This document shows positions 55,721-64,000 of a DNA stretch of 64,000 nt, in pieces. Made by a program: the position numbers and the translations under genes. The stretch spans positions 248,001 to 312,000 of the forward strand of contig NZ_FOCK01000001.1 in NCBI RefSeq assembly GCF_900110085.1, given 5' to 3'. The DNA is from Prevotella sp. ne3005 (GTDB taxonomy: Bacteria > Bacteroidota > Bacteroidia > Bacteroidales > Bacteroidaceae). How positions within the stretch are numbered: the stretch's first letter is position 1; each line of letters starts with the position of its first letter. The notes under the pieces are model-generated. The model was not told where the DNA came from. It saw only the letters and a program-made list of their open reading frames with translations, and did no database searches.

Positions 55721-55755
55721 TGCTCACTTATCACTATTCATTTTTCACTATTCAT
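55721..55755. repeat. Five heptamers of the TnnTCAY type between two T6SS genes
   Basis: TGCTCAC, TTATCAC, TATTCAT, TTTTCAC, TATTCAT. The last two run into the stop codon of the 55748-57760 gene. Confidence 0.8.
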
Positions 55756-57760
55756 TATTGTCTCCTTCCTCGTCATCCTTAGGCAGTTCCACATCCTTCG
55801 CCTTAGGCGCATCAGCCTCTTTCAACTTGGCACTGAGCTTAGCCGATGACGGAGCACCAGGCACAGCAATACCGTCGCTGATGTTCTTGCTCTTGAACGA
55901 GGTCTTGGCCTCCACGTTGTCGGCCGTCAGTTTCGTCATGGTGGTATCAGCCTTGAAGTCGGTCTTGCCGTTCACGGTGTTATCACCATAAAACTCTGCC
56001 TTCGAACCACTGATGGCCACATTGCCACCATCGAGCTGTACCACAGCTTTGGCCTCACCCTGTTGCATCTCGGCAGTCGTCTTACCGTAGATACCCGTCT
56101 TGTCGGCAGATACCAACAGCTCCTTAGCCTGGTTGTCTGCATCGGTACGTCCGATATACATCTTCTCAGCCAACAGTGTCAGGCTACTGCCTTCTGCCAT
56201 ATTCTTATCAGTCAGTTTCTCCGCATCCACGTCGGTAGCTTTCACATACACATCCTTGGCATCAAGACTGATCTGACCCTTTGCCTTGCCTTCCTTGTCG
56301 ATGGCAGCAACACTAGCCAATTCGGTAACGAGTGTGAACTGACCCGTGGCGTTCTTATCCTTGTCGGTAGAAGATAGAGCCATATTCTGTGCCTGAACTG
56401 TGAAGGTACCTGTAGTATTCTTATCTTTATCAATAGATCCGAACTTCGTGTCGGCTGCATAGACAGAAAACTGACCCGTTGTATTTCCGTCCTTATCTTG
56501 TGAGAGCAAATCTATATTTTCTGCACGAATACTAACACTACTCTCAGACGCTTGATCTTTTTCTTCCAGTTCACCATCCTTGATGTCGTAGTCAACTGCC
56601 ACAACACTAAAGTCCTTCGTTTCTATAAATACAGAACCGCCAGAAGTGACACTTCCATTCGTCTCATCGGTCATTTCCGTATTAGCTGTCGATATTGACA
56701 ACGACTCAGTGTTGAACGAGATACTGCTATCTGCTATCAATGTTCCATCAACATTGAGGGTATCAGCACTCATGTGACGAGCCTGCATATGGATGGATGA
56801 CTCATCATTCGTACGGATATTACCATCTCCATCAACAGACGAGAATAGCATCTGTTCGGCATTCACTGTGAGACGTGTACCCGTTGTCTTATCCGTAAAT
56901 TCCGACTTGGCATTATCCACATCTGTCTGCTCAGCCTCCAAAGCTGTAATACGCCTATTAGTTTCAGCTAAACGGGAGAGAGTATCGATACAGTTGGTTA
57001 CAGCATTATAGAGAGCCGGTATCATTCCTTCGTACTGGTTCTGTAGTTCAACCAGGTCTACAAGATTTGACCTGATATCCAACTCCCCATCCTTCAGGTC
57101 TTCCTCCGACTTCAGAATATCCTCCACGTCAGAAATGATACTGTTCACCTGCTTCATCTTTGCAGAAGCCTCAGAGTTCAAATCAGACTTGACACTTTTC
57201 AAGTCGCTCAACTTATCAGAGATAGAGTTACCCCGGTTCTCCACTGACTTGGTGGCACTAATTTCTATCGTGTCATCGGCATGGATGCGCACACCAGCAC
57301 CTCCAGAAACTGGGGCTTCTGAAAAATAACCATTGGATTCGTTACTCTGAAGGACGATATTACGGGCTTGACTAACCACTTGCGAATGAGGCCATACGAC
57401 CTCTTCCACGCCATCAGGTCCCGGATCAACGGCTATCTGTGAAATAAAGGGTGCACGACTTGTCACAGTTCCTGTTTCACCGGTACCTTCCAAACTCACG
57501 TTGCCACCTCTGACCACGACGGCTCCGCCATCGCCCCAGAGAGTACCACTTTTATCCACATCACCGATAATGATCTCAGGCGCAGAAATCACAATCCGCT
57601 TGTCATCACGGAAATACTTGCCTTCAGCCAGCCGGTTGAAGATATCTATCTTGATCTGTTGCACCTCTGCCTTCTGCTTGCGTATCTCTTCCAGATCCTT
57701 CTCAACGCAATCCTGCAGGTTCTGAAGCGCTTCCTTCCAATCACTGAATACTGTATCCAT
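55748..57760 (-). CDS. Large repeat-rich protein downstream of vgrG
   Basis: 670 aa from ATG 57760; an in-frame GTG at 57766 is close and less likely. N-terminal helix (ALQNLQDCVEKDLEEIRKQK), a beta region (residues 60-170), a coiled coil (about 180-290) and a C-terminal series of repeats of roughly 25-30 residues with D-x-D-x-x-x-TG-x-F motifs (DKDGNTTGQFSVYA, DKDKNTTGTFTVQA, DKDKNATGQFTLVT, DKEGKAKGQISLDA). The repeats suggest a beta-solenoid. The last 60 residues are charged. With VgrG 5 bp upstream, it could be a spike-extension or effector-associated protein; no toxin motif was recognised. Confidence 0.6.
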   Translation of the reverse strand: MDTVFSDWKEALQNLQDCVEKDLEEIRKQKAEVQQIKIDIFNRLAEGKYFRDDKRIVISAPEIIIGDVDKSGTLWGDGGAVVVRGGNVSLEGTGETGTVTSRAPFISQIAVDPGPDGVEEVVWPHSQVVSQARNIVLQSNESNGYFSEAPVSGGAGVRIHADDTIEISATKSVENRGNSISDKLSDLKSVKSDLNSEASAKMKQVNSIISDVEDILKSEEDLKDGELDIRSNLVDLVELQNQYEGMIPALYNAVTNCIDTLSRLAETNRRITALEAEQTDVDNAKSEFTDKTTGTRLTVNAEQMLFSSVDGDGNIRTNDESSIHMQARHMSADTLNVDGTLIADSSISFNTESLSISTANTEMTDETNGSVTSGGSVFIETKDFSVVAVDYDIKDGELEEKDQASESSVSIRAENIDLLSQDKDGNTTGQFSVYAADTKFGSIDKDKNTTGTFTVQAQNMALSSTDKDKNATGQFTLVTELASVAAIDKEGKAKGQISLDAKDVYVKATDVDAEKLTDKNMAEGSSLTLLAEKMYIGRTDADNQAKELLVSADKTGIYGKTTAEMQQGEAKAVVQLDGGNVAISGSKAEFYGDNTVNGKTDFKADTTMTKLTADNVEAKTSFKSKNISDGIAVPGAPSSAKLSAKLKEADAPKAKDVELPKDDEEGDNNE

Positions 57761-57771
57761 AGTCACATCTT

Positions 57772-60700
57772 TTATTTTACAGCATTAACTATACGTCTTA
57801 ATTCTATAGGATGAGAATTGGTCACTTCACCGAAATTATGATCGGTTACCAATTGCTCAGCATCGAAATGAATGGTTCGTCCCGGTGTATCAGAGATTAG
57901 AATTCGTCCTTTCTCCGGAGCCTTCCATTTCCATTGATTACTTAAAGGATTACCAACGGCATCAATCCAGTCATTAAGGAAATTCGTCTTGAAATAATTC
58001 TTAAAGTAGGTTTTTGCACCTACATCGTAAGACGCAACCGAGGTCGGATCGCCAATATAGTCAGCGTACTCTTTCCACTTGGCATCATCTCCAAAGTCAG
58101 GCTTAGTTGCTTTGGAATCAACACTAAACATATCCTTATAGCCATCCTTCGTCTTTACTTCAGTTATCAGTTCATAAACAATCTCACGGTGAATCTTAAT
58201 AAGATCCTTGTCAAAATCTTTAAAGACGTCCTTATCAAATTCTACCGTACCACCGTCCACTTTGCTAACAAAATTGTCAAAGATATTAAGATCTTGAACT
58301 TTCTTGATAATACTATCTGAAGAATAATAGAGATCTCCCTGATGAGCCGCATTAAATTTAAAGTTCTTCCAAGCGGCAACTGTATCAAACAGGACTTTCA
58401 GCTGAAAACCAAGTATCCTGGCTTTCTCAAGAACAACAGCACGCCTAGGTCTGATTATCTTATTATCATCGGCCTTGTCTCTTTTATACGCCTCATAGGC
58501 TTCCTTTATCCTCAAACCATAAGCCTTCTTTTCTTCGTTTTCTTTCTGGTTCGGTTTTTCGAACTTTTTATCTCCAATCTTGAGCTTAAAGCCTTCTGTA
58601 TTGTCAAAGTCAAAGTCTTTCTCCTCAATAACTGTATAAATACTAAAATTTTTATCAGTTCTCTTGGCATATACCTTCTGAACAATATCATTCACTTTCA
58701 TCTTTGTCAGGCTATCATAACATTTGAAGCCCGACACATCAGTCTTCTCGTAATCCGATTTCTTCGTTTTAGATTTGTTAAAGGCTGTCTTCATCTTCTG
58801 ACAAACAGTTGTTGTGTCTGAAGTAAGGGCATCTATCGTATTTGTTAACTTGCCCAACAATGGAGCCTGTGCCACATAGTCATTACCTTGTACTCCTTCC
58901 CATTTAGGTCTATTAAAGTCAGCATGAGGAACCTGAGCAGAACCCTTACCGGCTTCAAGAAGCAGATAAGTGTTCGACCTGATTTTAAGCGTACCGTCTA
59001 CCGGACGAGTAAACACCTCAAAGATTGTACGGAAGAATGACAGATCGATGAGTTTGCCCAAAGTTCTGTCTAACATATCTGTACCTATCCCCACCAACGA
59101 AGTCAAGAAACCATCCTTGGATGTAAAAGCATCCTTATTGATATAACGATCGCTGACAGCAGAACCAGACTCAAGAGTCAGTTTATTGCTGGCTGCTATA
59201 GTCACATTCTTACCCTTGATATCAATATTGCCGTTGGGGGCTGAGATCGTTATTCCCGTAAAGGCATTGAGCTTTACGTCACCCAACGGGGAATTGATAT
59301 TGACCTGTCTGCCGTCCGACGACATGTTGATGGAATACAATCCGTAACGGTCGCTGATTTTGATACCGCCAGTCAGGTCTACCATATTCTGGAACGTTAT
59401 CAGTTGATCGGAAGCAGGAAGGAAACTCTTGATAAACGTAACCAGAGGATTCACCTGAGGAGCCATACCTGTCAGGAATGCCAGACCGTCGTCCTTGTCT
59501 GTGAAGGTTATCGCATGACCATTCTTCGACTGAACAACACGATCGGCCAAAGCCCCCCAGTTGTCTGTGACGTACTTCGACTGAAGAGAGCCAACGATAT
59601 ACGGACGTTCAATATTTCCGTCTTCGAAGTTAAGCAAGACCTCATCACCTTTCTCTGGTTTGAACGTCACACCGCCACCATTAGTGGCAAAGGGTGTCGC
59701 CATACGGATCCAAGGAGAACAATCACCATCCTTGAGCTGCCAGGGGAATCTCACACGGACGCGTCCAAGTTTGTTCGGGTCGAGATTGTTCTCTACAAAG
59801 GCCACCTGCGCATCCGATGTCCTGACATCAGGAATCTCCGGCATCAGTGGCGGACATGGGATGGCTGCACTAAGTTTATTGTTCTCTACTTTCTTATAGA
59901 AAGGAGGAATAGCCTCTACAACATGGTCCTTACCATCCAGTTCCACCTGTACGACCACATAGTAGTCGTCATCCACCTTAATGACATCTCCTAAGCAGAG
60001 TCCGGGATTCGAACTTCCATAGTTCAGTCTGACACGTACCTGACTGACAGTCGTCGCTGCCATCCGCATCTTGGAATAGAAATCTGCCACCAGCAAAGAC
60101 ACGACTGACCCTTCCTTATTCACATCAAATGTGGATGGCTTCATATTCGCCTTCAGCGTAGAGAACAGGTTAAAGGTGCTATCATCTGTCTGGTCCGGAT
60201 TCTTAGTGCTTGTAAGTGTCAGATTGACGTCGTTGTTCTTGTTGTTCTTCTTTCTCTGAGCCATATCAGCCTCTCCGAGACCCCAGAGCAATCCAGAAGC
60301 CAAATCTGCTATAGCATCGTAGAGCGTCGTACTGTCAAGCAGGTTCAGGAACAGATCATTGAACAGGAACGTCCTGTAATCAAACCATTCATCCACAAGA
60401 CTGGTATAGCCGTCTTTCTTTAATTCCTCAAAAACAGCATCGTTAGACATTGGCAGGTTGTAGTTGCCTAAGGATGTTTCGTCATTCGAGCCTGTTGTCG
60501 GCTCTGTTATCGTCTTCTTTGTCGTATAGACGTATTTGCCGTCTTCCTTCTTGTAATCATTCTTTCCTTTGTCAAGCTCATAGATATATTCCACCTTTTC
60601 AGTTTCCATCAACAATGCATTACCGCTGGAGTCTTCCACCTTGTAGGTTGTTGTCACACTACTAAGTTCTCCCTTCAGTTTGTTGGCAGGAGATGTGGAT

Positions 60701-61671
60701 TTATCAGTGAAATAGACCTTCTCTACCGTGATGGTTGTTTTTCCACATTCACAATTATTCGTAGTGACCTCCGTCACCTTTCCATCTTCCTTCTTCCCTG
60801 TTATTACAGGATCCTCGGTCGAGACGAACCTGCCTATCAGCGAGAAGGTAGAATTGGTATACCGGTTGTCGTTGTCCTTCGAACGGTCCATGTAGTTATA
60901 GTGGCGGTCGGAAAGGGGTACCGCCCGTTCCATGCAGTCTTCAAGATCCACGCTGTCAGCCTTTGTGGCCTGATCGTCTGTCACCTTAAGAACCACAGGC
61001 ATACCCAGGTGCAGCTTGCCACCCTCGAAATACAGCATCTCACCACAACGGATGGCACTACGCGCCATGAAGTCGTAGAAACTCTCATTATACTGCACCA
61101 GATAGGGTTGACGCACCTCGACTGTCTTCTTATTGTCCTTATCGTCTTTCTCCACTTCACTGACATAATTCAGGATCTGCAGGTTTACTGCGCCCTCTAA
61201 CGCAGTACTTCCAATCTTGAATTTTTTGATCTCATCCGTGAAGATCTCGCCTCCAAGTTTCTTGCCAGTAAAGGCATTGCAATATTTGTCGATTGTTAGA
61301 AGTTTATCGAGACTGTAGATAAAAAGTTCCACTTTCAGGACGGAAGACTGTTGGCCATCCTTACTCCTGCTGGGTTTCATCTTATACACGAAGAAATTCT
61401 CTGCCACCTTGACTGTGTCGTCATACAGTGTCACCAGCTTCTTTGAGAAGACGGATTGAAGCTCACTTAATTTGGGAGGATCAGCTATTGTATCTGTTTT
61501 TTTCACAATGCTGAGTACGGTATGAATTTCATTGGGAGCAAAGATCTTTTTCGTATAAGTCAGGCTCTCCATGATTACCGAATAGACAATGCTGTTGATT
61601 GTGACTTTAGCTGTATCTTTGCTCAACTCAATATCCTTGATGTCACCGACAGTCAGTTTATAGGTTGCCAT
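57772..61671 (-). CDS. vgrG: Large T6SS spike protein VgrG (TssI) with C-terminal extension
   Basis: 1299 aa, larger than most T6SS-iii VgrGs. N-terminal gp27-like region (about 1-330) with a Cys-x-Cys loop near TTNNCECGKTT, then an inserted loop and helical stretch (about 330-480). The gp5 OB-fold core (LGRVRVRFPWQLKDG, PWIRMATPFA, GDEVLLNFEDGNIERPYIVG) lies near residues 630-700, and a beta-solenoid needle (VNINSPLGDVKLNAF, ITISAPNGNIDIKG) at about 775-840. About 390 C-terminal residues after about 910 match no domain I know and are the candidate effector or adaptor. The DNA coding the C-terminal part is visibly more AT-rich than the core, suggesting separate acquisition. Confidence 0.88.
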   Translation of the reverse strand: MATYKLTVGDIKDIELSKDTAKVTINSIVYSVIMESLTYTKKIFAPNEIHTVLSIVKKTDTIADPPKLSELQSVFSKKLVTLYDDTVKVAENFFVYKMKPSRSKDGQQSSVLKVELFIYSLDKLLTIDKYCNAFTGKKLGGEIFTDEIKKFKIGSTALEGAVNLQILNYVSEVEKDDKDNKKTVEVRQPYLVQYNESFYDFMARSAIRCGEMLYFEGGKLHLGMPVVLKVTDDQATKADSVDLEDCMERAVPLSDRHYNYMDRSKDNDNRYTNSTFSLIGRFVSTEDPVITGKKEDGKVTEVTTNNCECGKTTITVEKVYFTDKSTSPANKLKGELSSVTTTYKVEDSSGNALLMETEKVEYIYELDKGKNDYKKEDGKYVYTTKKTITEPTTGSNDETSLGNYNLPMSNDAVFEELKKDGYTSLVDEWFDYRTFLFNDLFLNLLDSTTLYDAIADLASGLLWGLGEADMAQRKKNNKNNDVNLTLTSTKNPDQTDDSTFNLFSTLKANMKPSTFDVNKEGSVVSLLVADFYSKMRMAATTVSQVRVRLNYGSSNPGLCLGDVIKVDDDYYVVVQVELDGKDHVVEAIPPFYKKVENNKLSAAIPCPPLMPEIPDVRTSDAQVAFVENNLDPNKLGRVRVRFPWQLKDGDCSPWIRMATPFATNGGGVTFKPEKGDEVLLNFEDGNIERPYIVGSLQSKYVTDNWGALADRVVQSKNGHAITFTDKDDGLAFLTGMAPQVNPLVTFIKSFLPASDQLITFQNMVDLTGGIKISDRYGLYSINMSSDGRQVNINSPLGDVKLNAFTGITISAPNGNIDIKGKNVTIAASNKLTLESGSAVSDRYINKDAFTSKDGFLTSLVGIGTDMLDRTLGKLIDLSFFRTIFEVFTRPVDGTLKIRSNTYLLLEAGKGSAQVPHADFNRPKWEGVQGNDYVAQAPLLGKLTNTIDALTSDTTTVCQKMKTAFNKSKTKKSDYEKTDVSGFKCYDSLTKMKVNDIVQKVYAKRTDKNFSIYTVIEEKDFDFDNTEGFKLKIGDKKFEKPNQKENEEKKAYGLRIKEAYEAYKRDKADDNKIIRPRRAVVLEKARILGFQLKVLFDTVAAWKNFKFNAAHQGDLYYSSDSIIKKVQDLNIFDNFVSKVDGGTVEFDKDVFKDFDKDLIKIHREIVYELITEVKTKDGYKDMFSVDSKATKPDFGDDAKWKEYADYIGDPTSVASYDVGAKTYFKNYFKTNFLNDWIDAVGNPLSNQWKWKAPEKGRILISDTPGRTIHFDAEQLVTDHNFGEVTNSHPIELRRIVNAVK

Positions 61672-61697
61672 ATATTCTTGTTCTTAGTTTTACTGTG

Positions 61698-62189
61698 TTA
61701 TTGATTATCTCGCGAGATGATGATGGAGCGGTTACCATTCATGCCTATATAAGTGATATTGGCAACCAGCAGCTTCACGTGGATCATCATCTGTTCCGTA
61801 CTTCCATCCGCCACCGGGGTCGTGGAATAGTCGTCTTCAACGTCTACCACATAACCACAAACCACCATACCATCCTCGTAACCAGTCACAAACTGACGTT
61901 TCTGAATATCTGCATTAAACATGAATGTAAAGTCACCTGGCTCATTCTGTTGCATCAGCTGATAGAAATATCTACCATCATCAGGTTGTAACAGTCGGAT
62001 AGTGAATTCAAGGAAAGTGGTCGTGGTATTCCCTTGGGGAAATCCCGACTTGTTCCGTTCCCGACTACACGCATAGTTAAAATGGAGTATGGTGAAGCAC
62101 TTGTCTAAAGGTATCCTGCATATCTCTTCCGTGAGGATATTGGCAGGATAGAGCGTTGCCTTCAAATGGTTGGATAGCGTTATTGCCAT
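61698..62189 (-). CDS. Hcp-like tube protein (divergent TssD paralogue)
   Basis: 163 aa, no signal peptide. Strand and helix pattern resembles Hcp: ILHFNYACSRERNKSG, TTTTFLEFTIRLLQP, RYFYQLMQQNEPGDFTFMFN and MVVCGYVVDVEDDY. Encoded 26 bp upstream of vgrG, where a specialised tube or chaperone subunit would be expected. Identity to the 62719 and 63179 proteins is low, so the call is tentative. Confidence 0.5.
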   Translation of the reverse strand: MAITLSNHLKATLYPANILTEEICRIPLDKCFTILHFNYACSRERNKSGFPQGNTTTTFLEFTIRLLQPDDGRYFYQLMQQNEPGDFTFMFNADIQKRQFVTGYEDGMVVCGYVVDVEDDYSTTPVADGSTEQMMIHVKLLVANITYIGMNGNRSIIISRDNQ

Positions 62190-62205
62190 AGTCGTTGGGG
62201 ATTTA

Positions 62206-62622
62206 TCAGATGGGACTATTATATTCTACATCATTCACGATCATTTTCTCTGCCATGAAAGAGAGCTTCAAACAGCGACGGTTTGAGGTGTCTACATGAT
62301 AGTCTTCTGCCAATGAAAAACAATAGGCATCTTCAAACAGCAGCTCCTTCGCCGACGTAAATTCTCCGCCATGCATAGATGACAAGTCGAACAATAAACG
62401 ACCACTGAGCGGGTTACCGCTGATATACCAGTCGAAGAGATTAAGGTTCTCTTTTCCTGGTGCCACGACAATCACTTCAACTCGTTCACAACGGGCATCT
62501 GCATCGGGATGGAACTGATTGTGGTGACGCGTAAAATGACAGTGGCAGTCTGCTACCAGATATTCTGTCGGGTAGGTTTTTGACTCGTTATCGCCGAACT
62601 GAAGACGTGCTGTTAGTGCCAT
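62206..62622 (-). CDS. Hcp family tube protein (TssD)
   Basis: 138 aa from the ATG at 62622 (MALTARLQFG); a longer frame to 62667 has an unlikely start. Hcp fold signatures: YLVADCHCHFTRHHNQFH, RVEVIVVAPGKENLNLFDWYISG, LFEDAYCFSLAEDYHV and MAEKMIVNDVEYNSP, which match Bacteroidota Hcp (TssD) proteins. Forms hexameric rings of the inner tube. Cys-x-Cys and three His residues near the N-terminus are unusual compared with the other copies. Confidence 0.75.
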   Translation of the reverse strand: MALTARLQFGDNESKTYPTEYLVADCHCHFTRHHNQFHPDADARCERVEVIVVAPGKENLNLFDWYISGNPLSGRLLFDLSSMHGGEFTSAKELLFEDAYCFSLAEDYHVDTSNRRCLKLSFMAEKMIVNDVEYNSPI

Positions 62623-62664
62623 AGAATTGTAATGGTTTTTAGGGTTCTTATTTACACGGCAAAT

Positions 62665-62698
62665 CAATTGACCCGGTCTTTTCAGGCCGAATCAATTG
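62665..62698 (-). promoter_or_regulatory. RNA hairpin between tssD genes
   Basis: On the minus-strand RNA, a 12-bp stem (two G-U pairs) with a 10-nt loop lies 21 bp beyond the stop of the gene at 62719-63117. No U-run follows. It may be a processing or attenuation site that raises Hcp mRNA relative to downstream genes. The arms contain the 10-bp direct repeat AATCAATTGA (62662-62671, 62690-62699). Confidence 0.55.
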
Positions 62699-62718
62699 AT
62701 TATGAGGGTATTGGAATA

Positions 62719-63117
62719 TTACTTCCAAGGATTTTCGTAGCTGACAGGACCGTTCTCGAGTTTCTGACATACGATTTCGATTTCCTCGTAGTGCTGCTCA
62801 CCATCCTCCCACTTCTCAACATAGTTGACGCAGTAGCAGTTGGTGCCCTTCAGCTCCTTCATAGCTGCACCGTCCACAGTGTTCACGAACTTTACTGAGA
62901 AATCCTTCGGGGCTGTTGGATCGAGCATCCAGGCAATCAGCTGGTTGTTGCCGTCGTTCATTGCCTTCACACGAACTGTTACCTTACCACCACGGGGGAT
63001 ACCTGCAATCTGTCCTTCACGATCGGTAGCCTGATCAAACTTATAGTCTACCATCATCACCTCACGAGGCTCAAAATCCTTGATCTCAAGTACTACTGGG
63101 GTTACATTTTCTGCCAT
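62719..63117 (-). CDS. Hcp family tube protein (TssD)
   Basis: 132 aa. Same organisation as its 63179 neighbour: VLEIKDFEPREVMMVDYKF, GQIAGIPRGGKVTVRVKAMN, WMLDPTAPKDFSVKF and YYVNYVEKWEDG-type segment NCYCVNYVEKWEDG. Full-length Hcp protein forming the T6SS inner tube. Multiple tandem hcp copies in the run may give tubes of different cargo preference. Confidence 0.85.
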   Translation of the reverse strand: MAENVTPVVLEIKDFEPREVMMVDYKFDQATDREGQIAGIPRGGKVTVRVKAMNDGNNQLIAWMLDPTAPKDFSVKFVNTVDGAAMKELKGTNCYCVNYVEKWEDGEQHYEEIEIVCQKLENGPVSYENPWK

Positions 63118-63178
63118 AATAATGATGTTTTAATATGGTTCAACTTAATTTTTACTTTTTTACCTTTTCACCTTTGGG

Positions 63179-63571
63179 TTATGCCCAGTCGTTCTCGTAC
63201 TTCACGTTGCCGAACTCGATGGCCTTGCAGGTGATAGTGATCTCCTCGAAGTGACCCATCTTGTCCTCCCACTTCTCCTCGAAGTTGACGCAGTAGCCGT
63301 TGGTGAACTTGATGCTCTTCATCTCCTTGTTGGTCTTGGTCTCCAAGAACTTGATCTCACCGTTCTTCGGGAGGCTGCGCTCTGTCATCCATGCCAGCAG
63401 GTCGGGAGTTCCGTCGTTCAGAGCCTTCACACGCACAGTAATCTTACCGCCACGTGGAATGCCAGCCATCTGGCCTTCTACATCTGTTGCCTGGTTGAAC
63501 TCATAGGTCACCATCAGGACTTCTCTGTCTTTGTAACCATCAATGGTCATTGAAACTGGAGTCTTTGCCAT
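63179..63571 (-). CDS. Hcp family tube protein (TssD)
   Basis: 130 aa. Hcp-like: MTIDGYKDREVLMVTYEF, GQMAGIPRGGKITVRVKALN, LLAWMTERSLPKNGEIKF and YCVNFEEKWEDKMGHFEEI. Close paralogue of the 62719 product, with which it lies in tandem (61-bp gap holding T-rich heptamer-like sequence). Its start is 33 bp from the tssC stop. Confidence 0.87.
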   Translation of the reverse strand: MAKTPVSMTIDGYKDREVLMVTYEFNQATDVEGQMAGIPRGGKITVRVKALNDGTPDLLAWMTERSLPKNGEIKFLETKTNKEMKSIKFTNGYCVNFEEKWEDKMGHFEEITITCKAIEFGNVKYENDWA

Positions 63572-63604
63572 AATTGTTTGTTTTTAATTGTTGATAAAAT
63601 ATTT

Positions 63605-64000
63605 TTATGCGCTTGCCATAGCGGCTTCTTTGTCCTTCTTGTCAGCAGCCACCTTGATCACGAAGTTCTTGGCAGCATAGAACGGGGTCAGCGTAATGTC
63701 ACAGGTAATCTGCTTGGTAACAGGATCCTGACGCGGCTCACCAATCTCATAATTCTGGAACAGGTTGCCATAACCCTTGTAAGCATTCAGGAACTCCTGG
63801 ATCTTAGCCTTCAGGTTCTTCGGGCTGTTGTATGGATCCCAGTTCTCAAGAGCCACCTCGTGTACGAAGTTCATCAGCACCTTCTTCACCCAGTCGAACA
63901 CGCGTACGATAGGATACTCCTTCATAGCGTCGAGGTCACCGTTGTAAAGCGTGGTGTTGTTGAATGCCATCACACGACCCTCAGAGTAAACCATAGGAAT
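63605..64000 (-). CDS. tssC: TssC contractile sheath subunit (C-terminal part; start beyond window)
   Basis: The frame is open to base 64000 and therefore partial; 131 C-terminal residues are visible. Sequence matches the TssC C-terminus: SEGRVMAFNNTTLYNG, YPIVRVFDWVKKVLMNFVHE, PKNLKAKIQEFLNAYKG, and the strand CDITLTPFYAAKNFVIKV. TssC assembles with TssB into the contractile sheath. The remaining T6SS genes (tssB, clpV, envelope subunits) should lie beyond 64000 on the minus strand. Confidence 0.85.
   Translation of the reverse strand: MPMVYSEGRVMAFNNTTLYNGDLDAMKEYPIVRVFDWVKKVLMNFVHEVALENWDPYNSPKNLKAKIQEFLNAYKGYGNLFQNYEIGEPRQDPVTKQITCDITLTPFYAAKNFVIKVAADKKDKEAAMASA

Noticed and set aside
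45000..64000. Contractile phage tail or extracellular injection system instead of a T6SS
   Set aside because: TssK, TssF, TssR-like and several Hcp genes are present, and no capsid, portal, terminase or lysis genes are seen.

Overview
The window comes from a gut or oral Bacteroidota, most likely a Prevotella-like genus. The evidence is a SusC/SusD pair with a hybrid two-component regulator, many TAnnTTTG (-7) promoter elements, DUF5686, DUF4421 and head-GIN proteins, and a Bacteroidota-type (T6SS-iii) secretion locus. No rRNA, tRNA, CRISPR array, transposase or integrase was recognised.

Layout. (1) 1-11974 is a polysaccharide utilisation locus. SusC, SusD, a CE1-type esterase and a GH3 glycosidase (cut by the window edge) lie on the minus strand. 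A divergent hybrid two-component regulator lies on the plus strand. Three TCCNNTTYGTTCAAA repeats sit between the divergent genes. (2) 11971-19029 is housekeeping: cysK, a dicarboxylate/amino-acid symporter, the t6A-cyclising enzyme tcdA, a histidine phosphatase, a DUF4421 protein and a CPA2 antiporter. (3) 19521-25447 is a five-gene minus-strand run: nucleotidyltransferase, ATP-grasp protein, CDP-alcohol phosphatidyltransferase, HAD protein and DUF5686 outer-membrane protein. It looks like a polar-lipid head-group pathway. (4) 25530-27627 holds a head-GIN lipoprotein and a histidine kinase. (5) 27792-34090 is a plus-strand run: rRNA methyltransferase, DPP-IV-like peptidase, purD and two membrane proteins. 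(6) 34207-40547 holds a DUF2723 glycosyltransferase-like protein, a polysaccharide deacetylase and a second GH3 enzyme. (7) 40610-64000 is a long minus-strand run: a T6SS-iii locus with AlkD-like DNA repair at its 3' end. TssC, four Hcp-like proteins, VgrG, a PAAR-like protein, TssG, TssK, TssE, TssF and TssR are in the window. TssB, ClpV and TssN-Q are not, and are presumably beyond 64000.

The most interesting content is inside the T6SS run. A ubiquitin-like protein ending in a single Gly (46516-46833) overlaps by ATGA a gene for an E2-like enzyme with an HPN...Cys active site (45917-46519). An E1-like activating enzyme with a possible C-terminal ubiquitin-fold domain (51044-52180) is interleaved with the baseplate genes. 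The terminal TssR-like membrane protein (41393-43816) carries a RING-H2-like zinc-binding motif and an FHA-like domain predicted to face the cytoplasm, below a periplasmic vWA-like domain. Together they form a candidate complete Ubl-E1-E2-(E3) conjugation pathway wired into a contractile secretion machine.

A second theme is a dispersed tandem heptamer (TTCAATY and relatives) at gene junctions. In several places it forms part of coding sequences, start codons, stop codons and signal peptides.
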